DNA of 64,000 bases from Pikeienuella litoralis (GTDB lineage Bacteria > Pseudomonadota > Alphaproteobacteria > Rhodobacterales > Rhodobacteraceae): contig NZ_JBBHER010000007.1 in assembly GCF_037646705.1 (NCBI RefSeq), positions 124,001 through 188,000 of the forward strand. The letters are read 5' to 3'. The translations under genes and the position numbers were made by a program. Positions 43,308-51,605 of the stretch are shown here, in pieces. The first letter of the stretch is position 1; each line of letters opens with the position of its first letter. Under the pieces are notes generated by a model that saw nothing but the letters and a program-made list of their open reading frames with translations, ran no database searches and was not told the DNA's origin.

Positions 43308-44123
43308 CTATTCCAGCAGCACCACACCCCATTTTTCGTTCAGCGCGTCAAAATACCCGCTGGTCTTTTTCAGGTAGATCCAGGTGTTCAGGTAATTGAT
43401 CCAGATCGGGTCCCCGATCGGCGCGAGGAACGTCATCGGCAGGGCGCTGCGCACCTGATTGGGGAAGATCATCTTCAGTTCGCTGTAACGCTCCTGCAGG
43501 CCCGAAGCCTCGACCAGCGTCGTGACGGTGTAATCCGAGCGGCCGGCCAGAACCTCCTGCCAGCCGGTGCCCGGCGCCTCGACCCGGCGCATCTGCGCGT
43601 TGGGGAGCGCCGCGCGGATGTAGTCCTCCATCGTGGTGCCGAGGGTGACGCCGGCGGTCTGATCCGCTTGATCGAGATCGTCCCAGCTCTGATATTTGTC
43701 GACGTTCTTTTTCAGAACCACCGGCACGAAGCCGTTCATGCCCCATGAATCGGTCAACCCGACCACCTTCGCCCGCGCCAGGCTCATCGACGCCGGCATG
43801 GCGACATCGTATTTGCTCGCCTGAATTCCGGTGATGATCGTCTTCCATTCCGTCGTCACGAACTCGACCTTGACGCCGAGGTCCTTCGCCAGCTCCCGCG
43901 CGGCGTCGACCTGATGGCCGACGAACTCCTCCTCGCCCGGCTCCCTGTAGGTCATCGGGTAATAGTCCCCGGTCATGCCGACCCGAAGCACCCCCCGATC
44001 CTGAATCTCGAAGAGAAGGGATTTCGCGCTCGAATCCTGCGCCTCCGCCGCGCCCGCGCCGAGAAGCCCCGTGACGCCGGCGGCCAGCGCCAGCCCGATC
44101 GCCGAATGTCTCCAAAAACTCAT
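43308..44123 (-). CDS. ABC transporter substrate-binding protein, copy 1
   Basis: The protein has 271 residues with a Sec signal peptide ending near AEA-QD. It is of the amino-acid-binding class related to cyclohexadienyl-dehydratase-type proteins: RGVLRVGMTGDYYPMTY, GHQVDAARELAKDLGVKVEFV, LTDSWGMNGFVPVVL. It is a close paralogue (about 88 per cent identical by eye) of copy 2 at 44336. A key difference: the ligand loop reads VAMPA-SMSL, one residue shorter than the VAMSGTSMSL of copy 2, removing the serine-glycine-threonine that normally contacts the ligand. Its specificity probably differs. AAGGAGA precedes the ATG. Confidence 0.92.
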   Translation of the reverse strand: MSFWRHSAIGLALAAGVTGLLGAGAAEAQDSSAKSLLFEIQDRGVLRVGMTGDYYPMTYREPGEEEFVGHQVDAARELAKDLGVKVEFVTTEWKTIITGIQASKYDVAMPASMSLARAKVVGLTDSWGMNGFVPVVLKKNVDKYQSWDDLDQADQTAGVTLGTTMEDYIRAALPNAQMRRVEAPGTGWQEVLAGRSDYTVTTLVEASGLQERYSELKMIFPNQVRSALPMTFLAPIGDPIWINYLNTWIYLKKTSGYFDALNEKWGVVLLE

Positions 44124-44272
44124 TCCTAACGTCTCCTTGCCGGCCCTTGTTCTTTCATTGGATGCATTTCTGTCGGCGAAGTTCCGCCCTGCGCGCTCCC
44201 GCGCCGATATGCGGCGAGAACCGGCGCCCCTGACGGGCCCGAACGCGCCCCCGCACCCCGATCATCCGCGCG

Positions 44273-44326
44273 GCGGGCGGCCTCGCACGGTCATCGACGA
44301 TCTTGTCGAGATGCGAGGCCGCCCGC
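44273..44326 (-). promoter_or_regulatory. long hairpin between the two binding-protein genes
   Basis: GCGGGCGGCCTCGCA (44273-44287) pairs perfectly over 15 bp with TGCGAGGCCGCCCGC (44312-44326); an inner TCGAC/GTCGA pair extends it inside the loop and a bulged continuation extends it outside. It begins 10 bases after the stop of copy 2 on the leftward message. Likely an mRNA 3'-end or processing structure. Confidence 0.7.
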
Positions 44327-44335
44327 TCCGCGCGC

Positions 44336-45154
44336 CTATTTCAGCAGGACCACGCCCCATTTCTCGTTCAGCGCGTCAAAATACCCGCTGGTCTTTTTCA
44401 GATAGATCCAGGTGTTCAGGTAATTGACCCAGACGTAGTCCTCGATCGGCGCGAGGAACGCCATCGGCAGGGCGCTGCGCGCCTGACGGGGGAAGATCAT
44501 CGCCAGTTCGCTGTAGCGTTCCTGCAGCGCGGACGCCTCGATCAGCGTCGTCACCGTGTAATCCGAGCGGCCGGCCAGAACTTCCTGCCAGCCGGTGCCC
44601 GGCGCCTCGACCCGGCGCATCTGCGCGTTGGGCAGCTCGGCCCGGATGTAATCCTCCATCGTCGTGCCGAGGGTGACGCCGGCGGTCTGATCCGCCTGAT
44701 CCAGGTCGTCCCAGCTCTTGTACTTGTCGATGTTCTTTTTCAGGACGATCGGCACAAAGCCGTTCATGCCCCATGAATCGGTCAGCGCCACCACCTTCGC
44801 GCGCGACAGGCTCATCGAGGTTCCGCTCATGGCGACATCGTATTTGCCGGCCTGAAGCCCGGTGATGATCGTCTTCCAATCCGTCGTCACGAACTCGACC
44901 TTGACGCCGAGATCGTTCGCCAGCTCCCGGGCCGCGTCGACCTGGTGGCCGATGAACTCCTCTTCGCCCGGCTTCCTGAAGGTCATCGGGTAATAGTCGC
45001 CGGTCATGCCGACCCGAAGCACCCCCCGGTCCTGAATCTCGAAGAGAAGAGATTTCGCGCTCGAATCCTGCGCCTCCGCCGCGCCCGCGCCGAGAAGCCC
45101 CGTGACGCCGGCGGCCAGCGCCAGCCCGATCGCCAAGTGTCGCAAAAATCGCAT
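44336..45154 (-). CDS. ABC transporter substrate-binding protein, copy 2
   Basis: The protein has 272 residues with a Sec signal peptide ending near AEA-QD, and the same family motifs as copy 1. It keeps the intact ligand loop VAMSGTSMSLSRAKVV, so it is the likelier carrier of the ancestral specificity. The ATG at 45154 is chosen (AAGGAGA upstream); the frame also has a TTG two codons earlier. It is the promoter-proximal gene, preceded by a palindromic operator candidate and followed by the long hairpin. The ligand is probably a polar or aromatic amino acid or close analogue. Confidence 0.93.
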   Translation of the reverse strand: MRFLRHLAIGLALAAGVTGLLGAGAAEAQDSSAKSLLFEIQDRGVLRVGMTGDYYPMTFRKPGEEEFIGHQVDAARELANDLGVKVEFVTTDWKTIITGLQAGKYDVAMSGTSMSLSRAKVVALTDSWGMNGFVPIVLKKNIDKYKSWDDLDQADQTAGVTLGTTMEDYIRAELPNAQMRRVEAPGTGWQEVLAGRSDYTVTTLIEASALQERYSELAMIFPRQARSALPMAFLAPIEDYVWVNYLNTWIYLKKTSGYFDALNEKWGVVLLK

Positions 45155-45181
45155 CCTCAAATCTCCTTGTTTGCGCCGGCC

Positions 45182-45265
45182 CTCTCGTCAGACGCCTTCC
45201 AGCCGACAAAGTTCCCGCCGCCGTCGTCTCGCGCCGAAATCTGACGAGAGACACTCTCGTCCAGA
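45182..45265. promoter_or_regulatory. triple operator-like motif upstream of the ABC operon
   Basis: CTCTCGTCAGA at 45182-45192 recurs inverted as TCTGACGAGAG at 45240-45250 and again, with one inserted C, as CTCTCGTCCAGA at 45254-45265. The last two form a near-perfect palindrome about a 3-base centre. It lies 28-111 bases before the start of binding-protein copy 2 and is absent before copy 1. A strong candidate binding site for an unknown regulator. Confidence 0.65.
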
Positions 45266-45319
45266 CCGCAAGGTCAATACAATGCTCAACCTGAGAAGTA
45301 ACGATTGCGCGCCGTCACA

Positions 45320-48300
45320 TCATATTGGCGGGAGCTGGTCCGTGGGACCGGCCGCGCGCGCCCGCTCCGCGTCCAGAGGCGCCGGCTTCTTGCGGGCGAT
45401 CCGGCTCATCACGAAGACGAAGAACGCCGGGACGAAACTGAGCGCGAAAAGCGTCGCGGCGATGATGCCGCCGAAGACGGCGATGCCGATCGCGTTCTGG
45501 CTCGCCGAACTCGCCCCCGTCGCGAAGGCGAGCGGCGTGACCCCGAGGGTGAACGCGAGCGACGTCATCAGGATCGGGCGGAACCGGATTCGCGTCGCCT
45601 CCAGCATCGAATCGATCAGGGAGCGGCCTTCGGCGGCGATGTCCTTGGCGAATTCCACGATCAGGATGGCGTTCTTGGTCGAAAGGCCGATGACGGTGAT
45701 CAGACCCACCTTGAAATAGACGTCGTTCGCCATGCCTTGCGACAACACCGCCAACACAGCCCCGATCGCGCCGAGCGGCACCACCAGCATCACCGAAAGC
45801 GGGATCGCCCAGCTCTCGTAAAGCGCGGCGAGGAGAAGGAAGATGAAGACGACGCTGAGCCCGATCAGGGCCGCGGCCTGATCCCCGGATTCGATCTCCT
45901 GCAGCGATTGGCCGGTCCATTCGAAGCCGAATCCGGCCGGGAGCGCCGCGACCAGCCGCTCCATTTCCTCGATCGCCGCCCCGGAAGAGTACCCCGGCGC
46001 CGCCGAGCCCGAAATCCGCACCGCAGGATAGCCGTTGTAGCCGACGATCTGAAGCGGGCCCCTGATCCAGTCAACCTCCGCGAACGCCTTGAGCGGGACC
46101 ATGCCGCCATGCACGTTCTTCACATTGAGATCCAGAAGATCGTCGGCCGTCATCCGCGCCGGCGCGTCGGCCATCACGGTCACCCGCTGCATCCGGCCCG
46201 CATTGGGAAAGTCGTTGATGTAGGTCGAGCCGAAATTTGTGCTGATCGCGGAATTGATATCGGCGAAAATGACGCCGAAAGCGTTCGCCTTCTCCCGATC
46301 GACGACGAGGCGCACCTGCGCCGCCGACGGCAGGCCGCTGACGCGGAGCCCGGTGACGACAGGGCTCTCGGCCGCAGCGGCGAGAAGCTGCGCTTTCGCC
46401 GCGTCGAGCGCCTCCTGACCGGCGCCGTTCCGGTCCTGAAGACGGAAGTCGAATCCCGCGCTGGTCCCGAGACCCTGAATCGCCGGGGGCGACAGGGCGA
46501 AGGCGATGGCGTCATTGATGCCGAAAAGCTTCCCCGTCACACGTTGCGACAAGGCGGCGGCGGAATCTTCGGGCTCGCGCTCCGACCAGTCCTTCAGCGA
46601 AACGAAAGCGAGCCCCGCATTCTGCCCGACGCCGGAGAAACTGAACCCGAGAATCGCGGTCACATGCTCCACCGCGGGCTCGGATCCGAGCACCGCCTCG
46701 ACCTTCTTCATCACCTCGAGCATGCGGGTCTGGCTCGCCTCGGGCGGAGCCTGAACATCGACCAGAAGAAAGCCCTGATCCTCGTTCGGAAGGAAGGCGG
46801 AGGGAAGCTGGACCCAGCCGAAGGCGAGGCCGCCCACAAGAACGAGATAGAAGGCCATCATCGCCCCGGAGCGACGCGCCGAGAACGAGGCCACGCGGCC
46901 ATAACCGCGCGTCAGGCGGTCAAAGCCGCGGTTGAACCAGCCGAGCGGCCCGCGGCGCGCGGCGTGGCCGCCCTTTTTCACCGGCCTCAGGAAGCTGGCG
47001 CAGAGCGCAGGAGTGAGAGAAAGCGCGAGAAAGCCCGAGAACAGGATCGAGACCACCATGGTCAGGGAGAACTGCCGGTAGATCACGCCGACCGACCCGG
47101 GGAAGAACCCCATCGGAATGAAGACCGCCGAGAGCACGAGAGTGATGCCGACGATCGCCCCGGTGATCTGCGACATCGCCTTTTGCGTCGCCTCGCGCGG
47201 AGGCAGCCCCTCCTCGGCCATGATCCGCTCGACATTCTCCACCACGACGATCGCATCGTCGACGAGAATGCCGATCGAGAGCACCATCGCGAACATGGTG
47301 AGCACATTGATCGAGAAGCCGGCCGCCAGCAGCACCGCCGTCGTCCCCAGAAGCGCGACCGGCACGACGAGCGCCGGAATCAGCGTGTAGCGGAGATTCT
47401 GCAGAAACAGCAGCATCACAAGAATGACGAGGCCGAGCGCCTCGACGAGAGTCTGGAACACCTTCTGGATCGACAGGTCGACAAAGGGAGCGGTGTCGTA
47501 AGGCACCTGATAGGTGATGCCCTCCGGGAAGAACCGCGACAGCTCCTCCATCTTGTCGCGCACCGCCTCCGAGACCGCCAGCGCGTTGCCCGTGGGCGAG
47601 AGCTGAATCCCGAGCACCGCCGCCGGATTGCCGTTGAGCCGGGAGGAGAAGTTGTAGCCCTCGGCTCCGATCTCCACCCGCGCAACATCGGAAAGAAGAA
47701 CGGCGGAGCCGTCCTCATTGGCGCGAAGGACGATCTTTTCGAACTCCTCGACGGAGGAAAGCTGCCCGTCCACCAGCACCGTCGCGGTGATCTGCCGCCC
47801 CGCCGGGTTCGGCGGGCCGCCGATCTGTCCGGCGGCGACCTGCGCGTTCTGCGCGCGCACCGCCGCGATCACGTCCTCGGCGGAGATGTTCAACCCGAGC
47901 ATCCGGTCCGGCTCCAGCCAGATCCGGAGCGCGCGCTGCGAGGCGAAGACCCGCGCCCCGCCGACGCCTTCGATCCGTCGGATCTCGCCGACCACATTTC
48001 GGCTGAGATAGTCGCCGAGCCCGACCTGGGAGATCGATCCGTCCTCGGAGATGAGCGCGACCACCATCAGGAACCCGGAGGACGCCTCGTCCACCTGAAC
48101 GCCGAGCCGGGTCACCGTCTCCGGAAGGCGGGCCTCCACGCGCTTGATCCGGTTCTGGACGTCGATGGACGCCTGGTCGAGCGAGGTGCCCGGCGCGAAG
48201 GTGGCGTCGATGGAGACGCTGCCGGTCGCGCTCGATGTCGATTCGAAATAGAGAAGTCCGTCGACGCCGTTCAGCTCGTCCTCGATCGGGCGGGTCACGC

Positions 48301-48478
48301 TCTGATAGAGATCCTCGGGCGACGCGCCGGGATACGATGTCTCGATCGAGACCTGCGGCGGCGCGACGGCCGGATATTGCGACACCGGCATCAGCGGCAG
48401 CGCCAATCCTCCCGCGAGCGCGATGAAGATCGCGACGACCCACGCGAAGATCGGACGATGGACGAAAAATTGAGCCAT
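45320..48478 (-). CDS. RND efflux pump inner-membrane transporter (HAE-1 type)
   Basis: The protein has 1052 residues, full AcrB/MexB length, in two similar halves. N-terminal FFVHRPIFAWVVAIFIALAGGLALPLMPV, porter-domain YPAVAPPQVSIETSYPGASPEDLYQSVTRPIE, and TM4 GILVDDAIVVVENVERIMAEEG with the proton-relay aspartates. The second-half counterpart GLSTKNAILIVEFAKD has the relay lysine. It is a proton-driven trimeric exporter of hydrophobic drugs or solvents, working with the adaptor gene 12 bases upstream and an outer-membrane channel encoded elsewhere. It is under the TetR gene that heads the operon. Confidence 0.96.
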   Translation of the reverse strand: MAQFFVHRPIFAWVVAIFIALAGGLALPLMPVSQYPAVAPPQVSIETSYPGASPEDLYQSVTRPIEDELNGVDGLLYFESTSSATGSVSIDATFAPGTSLDQASIDVQNRIKRVEARLPETVTRLGVQVDEASSGFLMVVALISEDGSISQVGLGDYLSRNVVGEIRRIEGVGGARVFASQRALRIWLEPDRMLGLNISAEDVIAAVRAQNAQVAAGQIGGPPNPAGRQITATVLVDGQLSSVEEFEKIVLRANEDGSAVLLSDVARVEIGAEGYNFSSRLNGNPAAVLGIQLSPTGNALAVSEAVRDKMEELSRFFPEGITYQVPYDTAPFVDLSIQKVFQTLVEALGLVILVMLLFLQNLRYTLIPALVVPVALLGTTAVLLAAGFSINVLTMFAMVLSIGILVDDAIVVVENVERIMAEEGLPPREATQKAMSQITGAIVGITLVLSAVFIPMGFFPGSVGVIYRQFSLTMVVSILFSGFLALSLTPALCASFLRPVKKGGHAARRGPLGWFNRGFDRLTRGYGRVASFSARRSGAMMAFYLVLVGGLAFGWVQLPSAFLPNEDQGFLLVDVQAPPEASQTRMLEVMKKVEAVLGSEPAVEHVTAILGFSFSGVGQNAGLAFVSLKDWSEREPEDSAAALSQRVTGKLFGINDAIAFALSPPAIQGLGTSAGFDFRLQDRNGAGQEALDAAKAQLLAAAAESPVVTGLRVSGLPSAAQVRLVVDREKANAFGVIFADINSAISTNFGSTYINDFPNAGRMQRVTVMADAPARMTADDLLDLNVKNVHGGMVPLKAFAEVDWIRGPLQIVGYNGYPAVRISGSAAPGYSSGAAIEEMERLVAALPAGFGFEWTGQSLQEIESGDQAAALIGLSVVFIFLLLAALYESWAIPLSVMLVVPLGAIGAVLAVLSQGMANDVYFKVGLITVIGLSTKNAILIVEFAKDIAAEGRSLIDSMLEATRIRFRPILMTSLAFTLGVTPLAFATGASSASQNAIGIAVFGGIIAATLFALSFVPAFFVFVMSRIARKKPAPLDAERARAAGPTDQLPPI

Positions 48479-48490
48479 ACTGGGCGGTCC

Positions 48491-49708
48491 TCAGCCGGCG
48501 CGCCCGGCGGCGCCCGTGATCTGCAGCGCGGCGGCGCCGCTCCAGGGTTCCGGCGCGACCGGCGCGCCCGGCCCGATTTTCTGGAACCCCTCGACGATCA
48601 CCTTGTCGCCGGGGGCCAATCCGTCCTCGATCACCCGTCTCTCGCCGACGACGCGGCCGGCGGTCACGGTTCGAAGCTCCGCCTTGTTTTCCGCGCTGAC
48701 CACATAGACCTGGGCTTCGCCGCCGCCGCCGCGCTGGACCGCCTGCCTCGGGACCGCGAGCGCGTCCTTCTCCACGCCCTGTTCGATCAGGACCCGAACA
48801 TACATGCCGGGCAGGAGATCCCCCTCCGGGTTCGGAAATTCGGCCCGGAGCGTCACCTGGCCGGTGCTGGCGTCGACCACCGACTCGGAAAAGAGAAGCC
48901 GCCCGATATGGGCGTATTCCGAGCCGTCGTCGAGGAGAAGGCGGATCGCCGCCTCGCCGCTCTCGGACCGTACGAGCTGGCCCGCGTCCTGAGCGCGCCG
49001 CAGCGCCAGAAGCGCCTTCGAAGGCTGGGTGAAATCCGCATAGACCGGATCGAGCTGCTGGATCGTCGCCAGACTTTCCGGATCGTTGGGTGAGACGAGC
49101 GCGCCTTCGGTGATCCGCGCCCGGCCGATGCGGCCGCTGATCGGGGCCCGGACTTCCGAGCGCCCGAGGTCGATTTCAGTGGCCGCCACCTCGGCCTTCG
49201 CCACGGCGACGAGCGCGTTTGCGCGCGCGAGGCCGGCGATGGCGTCGTCATACTGCTGGGCGCTGACCACGTTGCGCTCCCGAAGCTCGACCTGACGCCT
49301 GGCGGATTGCTCCGCCGCCTTCCGCGACGCCTCCGCTTCGGCGAGAACGGCTTTCGCGCGGTCCACCGCAACCTGAAACGTCTCCGGGTCGATCCGGTAG
49401 AGCACGTCGCCCTCTTCAACGGCGGCGCCCTGGGTGAAGACGCGGCTGATCACGATGCCGGAGACGCGCGCGCGCACCTCGGCGATACGCGTCGGCGCGA
49501 TTCGGCCCGGCAATTCGTTGATCACCGGAATCGCCTCCGGCGCCACCTCGACGACAGCGACCTTCTGCGGCGGCCGCTGCCGCGCCTGGCCTTGGGCGGG
49601 GGCGTCCGTCTGACCCAGACCGACATATTCCAGACCGCCATATTGCAGGAACGCGAGAGCGAGACCGGCGGCGACGATCAGACCGAAGAGGAATGTCAAC
49701 CATCGCAT
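48491..49708 (-). CDS. RND efflux periplasmic adaptor (membrane fusion protein)
   Basis: The protein has 405 residues. An N-terminal membrane anchor (LTFLFGLIVAAGLALAFLQ) leads to the AcrA/MexA layout: ELPGRIAPTRIAEVRARVSGIV (barrel and lipoyl half), a helical hairpin around residues 110-170, and IRAPISGRIGRARITEGALV-type second lipoyl half (here EVRAPISGRIG). It bridges the RND pump to the outer-membrane channel. Unlike AcrA there is no lipobox. AAGGAG lies inside the end of the tetR gene, which overlaps the start by 13 bases, so expression is tied to the regulator message. Confidence 0.95.
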   Translation of the reverse strand: MRWLTFLFGLIVAAGLALAFLQYGGLEYVGLGQTDAPAQGQARQRPPQKVAVVEVAPEAIPVINELPGRIAPTRIAEVRARVSGIVISRVFTQGAAVEEGDVLYRIDPETFQVAVDRAKAVLAEAEASRKAAEQSARRQVELRERNVVSAQQYDDAIAGLARANALVAVAKAEVAATEIDLGRSEVRAPISGRIGRARITEGALVSPNDPESLATIQQLDPVYADFTQPSKALLALRRAQDAGQLVRSESGEAAIRLLLDDGSEYAHIGRLLFSESVVDASTGQVTLRAEFPNPEGDLLPGMYVRVLIEQGVEKDALAVPRQAVQRGGGGEAQVYVVSAENKAELRTVTAGRVVGERRVIEDGLAPGDKVIVEGFQKIGPGAPVAPEPWSGAAALQITGAAGRAG

Positions 49709-50289
49709 CGGGAGGCTCCTTCAGATTCGGGCGCGGCGGGCGCCTGTTCGGCCAACCAGGCGATATCCGCGAGCACGCGTCGGCGGTTTTCCGCGTCGAG
49801 GCGGAATACGTCGAATCGTTCGAGACAGTGAAGCCCCTCCAACGCCAAAAACGCCAGAAATGCGCCGCGCGGCTCGGTGGATGTATCCATAATGTCGCGC
49901 ACGCAATGCGCGTAGTGAGCGCGGATCGGCTCCGCCAGCTCATTCTGCCGCGCGAGCGCGGCGGCGAATGAAAGGATGACCGCCCGCTCCTCCTCCGTCG
50001 GCGCGCGTCCGGCGCGGGCGACATGGGCGCGGATGGCCGCATCGCGCGCGTCAGGGCCGAGAGCGGCGCGGAATGCGGCGCTTTCTGCGCTTTCCGCGGC
50101 GAGCCGACGCTCGATCAAGGCTCCGATCAAGCCGTCCTTGCTCTTGAAATCATAAAGCACGGTCGCCTTGCTGACGCCCGCTTCGGCCGCGACCGCGCCC
50201 AGCGTCAGCCGCGCGGCGCCAAGCCGGCGCGCCGCCGCCTCGGCGGCGTCAAGAATCTCGTCACGCTCCAGCGCGCGGGGCCGACCCAT
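49696..50289 (-). CDS. TetR-family repressor of the RND operon
   Basis: The protein has 197 residues. The N-terminal HTH is RDEILDAAEAAARRLGAARLTLGAVAAEAGVSKATVLYDFKSKDGLI (quoted in part): the classic TetR three-helix unit. The remaining 140 residues form the ligand/dimer domain. The ATG at 50289 has GGAG upstream; the frame runs much further upstream, but inside the antisense of another gene. It is the first gene of the leftward tetR-adaptor-pump operon, with a palindrome at 50306-50321 suited to autorepression. Confidence 0.92.
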   Translation of the reverse strand: MGRPRALERDEILDAAEAAARRLGAARLTLGAVAAEAGVSKATVLYDFKSKDGLIGALIERRLAAESAESAAFRAALGPDARDAAIRAHVARAGRAPTEEERAVILSFAAALARQNELAEPIRAHYAHCVRDIMDTSTEPRGAFLAFLALEGLHCLERFDVFRLDAENRRRVLADIAWLAEQAPAAPESEGASRCDG

Positions 50290-50305
50290 CGCGATTCTCC
50301 AAATT

Positions 50306-50321
50306 CCAACCGTTCGGTCGG
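50306..50321. promoter_or_regulatory. TetR-type palindromic operator
   Basis: CCAACCG-TT-CGGTCGG: 6 of 7 positions symmetrical, 17 bases before the tetR start codon. The ACCG/CGGT core resembles sites of AcrR/TtgR-like repressors. Confidence 0.6.
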
Positions 50322-50366
50322 ATATGAAGCGGAGGCGGTGACGCGTCAACCGCCGCGGGCGCGCCC

Positions 50367-51605
50367 TTACGCGAGGGAATGCGCCGAACGCCCCGCCCAG
50401 CGCGCCGCCGCGCGCCCCGCGAGACGCCCTGTCGCCATGCTCGCCGTCAGAAGATACCCGCCCGTCGGCGCCTCCCAATCGAGCATTTCCCCGGCGACGA
50501 AGACGCCGGGCCGGGCCAGAAGCATCAGGCCCTCGTCCAGCGCCTCGAATTCGACCCCGCCAGCGCTGGAGATCGCCTCCGCCAGAGGCCGGGCGCGCAG
50601 AAGCGGGAGCGGCAGCGCCTTGATCAGGGCGGCGAGCGCGAGCGGCGCGTCCGGGGCCTCCGGGGCGAGCTCCCGAAGGAGCCCGGCGCGGACACCGACG
50701 AGGCCGATGGTCTTGCGAAGATGATTCGCGCGGGAATTCCGCCCACGCGGCCGCCCCAGCCGCCGCGCGAGGGTTTCCACGGTCCGATCCGGCGCGAGAT
50801 CCAGCGACAGCGCGGCGGGCCCGGTCGCCAGCGCGTCGCGAAGCGGAGCGGAAAGCGCGTAGATCGCGCCGCCCTCGACGCCGGAGGCGGTGATCGTGAA
50901 CTCGCCCCGAACCCTGCGGCCGCCATGGGAGAGCGCCGCCGCCTTGACCGGCGCGCCGGCGAATCGCGCCCGAAAATGCGCCGACCAGGCGCAATCGAAC
51001 CCCATGTTGGCCGGGCGGAGCGGCGCGACGGAGGCGCCCGCGGCCTCCAGAAGCGGAACCCAGGCCGCATCCGAGCCCAATTGCGGCCAGGACGCGCCGC
51101 CAAGCGCGAGAACGGTCGCCCGCGCGTCGATCCGGCGCGGGCCCGACGGCGTCTCGAACGTCGCCCCGCCGTCCTCCCACCCGGTCCAGCGCCAGCGCGT
51201 CCGAAGCTCGGCCCCGCGATCCGAGAGCCGCGCCAACCATTTTCGCAGGAGCGGCGAGCCCTTCATGGCTTTCGGGAAAACCCGGCGGCTGGAGCCGACG
51301 AACAGCGGCTCGCCAAGATCCTCCGCCCAGTCGATCGCCGCGTCGGGCCCGAACGCCTCCAGCGCGGCGCCGAGCCGCTCGACCCCGATCGCCTGAGCGA
51401 ACCGGGCCGCCGGCTCCGCCATGGTCAGGTTCAGGCCCGACTTTCCGGCCATCAGAAACTTTCGGGCGGGGCTCGGCTTCGCTTCGAGGATGAGAGGCGG
51501 CGCGCCCGACTCAGCCAGCGCCTCCGCCGCCGCCAGCCCCGCGGGGCCCGCGCCGATCACGATGGCGCCGCGCTCCTCCGCCGCCCCGCGCCCGGCGCCG
51601 TTCAA
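50367..51605 (-). CDS. BaiN-like NAD(P)/FAD-dependent oxidoreductase (TIGR03862-type flavoprotein)
   Basis: The protein has 412 residues from a TTG that overlaps the stop of the phosphoesterase gene (TTGA). FAD-binding IVIGAGPAGLAAAEALAESG is followed by PARKFLMAGKSGLNLT, the HI0933-family signature. GGASWPQLGSD and the C-terminal FVAGEMLDWEAPTGGYLLTASMATG complete it. An ATG at 51668 would overlap the neighbour by 67 bases and lacks a good ribosome-binding site. The family's substrate is not firmly known in proteobacteria; it is probably a cytoplasmic reductase or dehydrogenase. Confidence 0.85.
   Translation of the reverse strand: MNGAGRGAAEERGAIVIGAGPAGLAAAEALAESGAPPLILEAKPSPARKFLMAGKSGLNLTMAEPAARFAQAIGVERLGAALEAFGPDAAIDWAEDLGEPLFVGSSRRVFPKAMKGSPLLRKWLARLSDRGAELRTRWRWTGWEDGGATFETPSGPRRIDARATVLALGGASWPQLGSDAAWVPLLEAAGASVAPLRPANMGFDCAWSAHFRARFAGAPVKAAALSHGGRRVRGEFTITASGVEGGAIYALSAPLRDALATGPAALSLDLAPDRTVETLARRLGRPRGRNSRANHLRKTIGLVGVRAGLLRELAPEAPDAPLALAALIKALPLPLLRARPLAEAISSAGGVEFEALDEGLMLLARPGVFVAGEMLDWEAPTGGYLLTASMATGRLAGRAAARWAGRSAHSLA

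Larger units (their letters stand above)
43308..45160 (-). repeat. tandem gene duplication of binding-protein unit (about 1.03 kb period)
   Basis: Genes at 43308-44123 and 44336-45154, and part of their leaders (for example the GGCAAGGAGA/CAAGGAGA sites and a CGGCGAAGTTCCGCC / CGACAAAGTTCCCGCC match), align at an offset of about 1.03 kb. Coding identity is high at both DNA and protein level, so the duplication is recent relative to the operon. Confidence 0.85.

Noticed and set aside
45305..49093. 1262-codon plus-strand open frame opposite the RND pump and adaptor genes
   Set aside because: Rich in Arg, Asp, His and Glu as expected from the antisense of a high-GC gene; the opposite strand has full-length recognised proteins.
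50290..51240. Long in-frame N-terminal extension of the TetR protein
   Set aside because: The extension is antisense to the flavoprotein gene and lacks coding character; the HTH start at 50289 has a ribosome-binding site and an operator just upstream.
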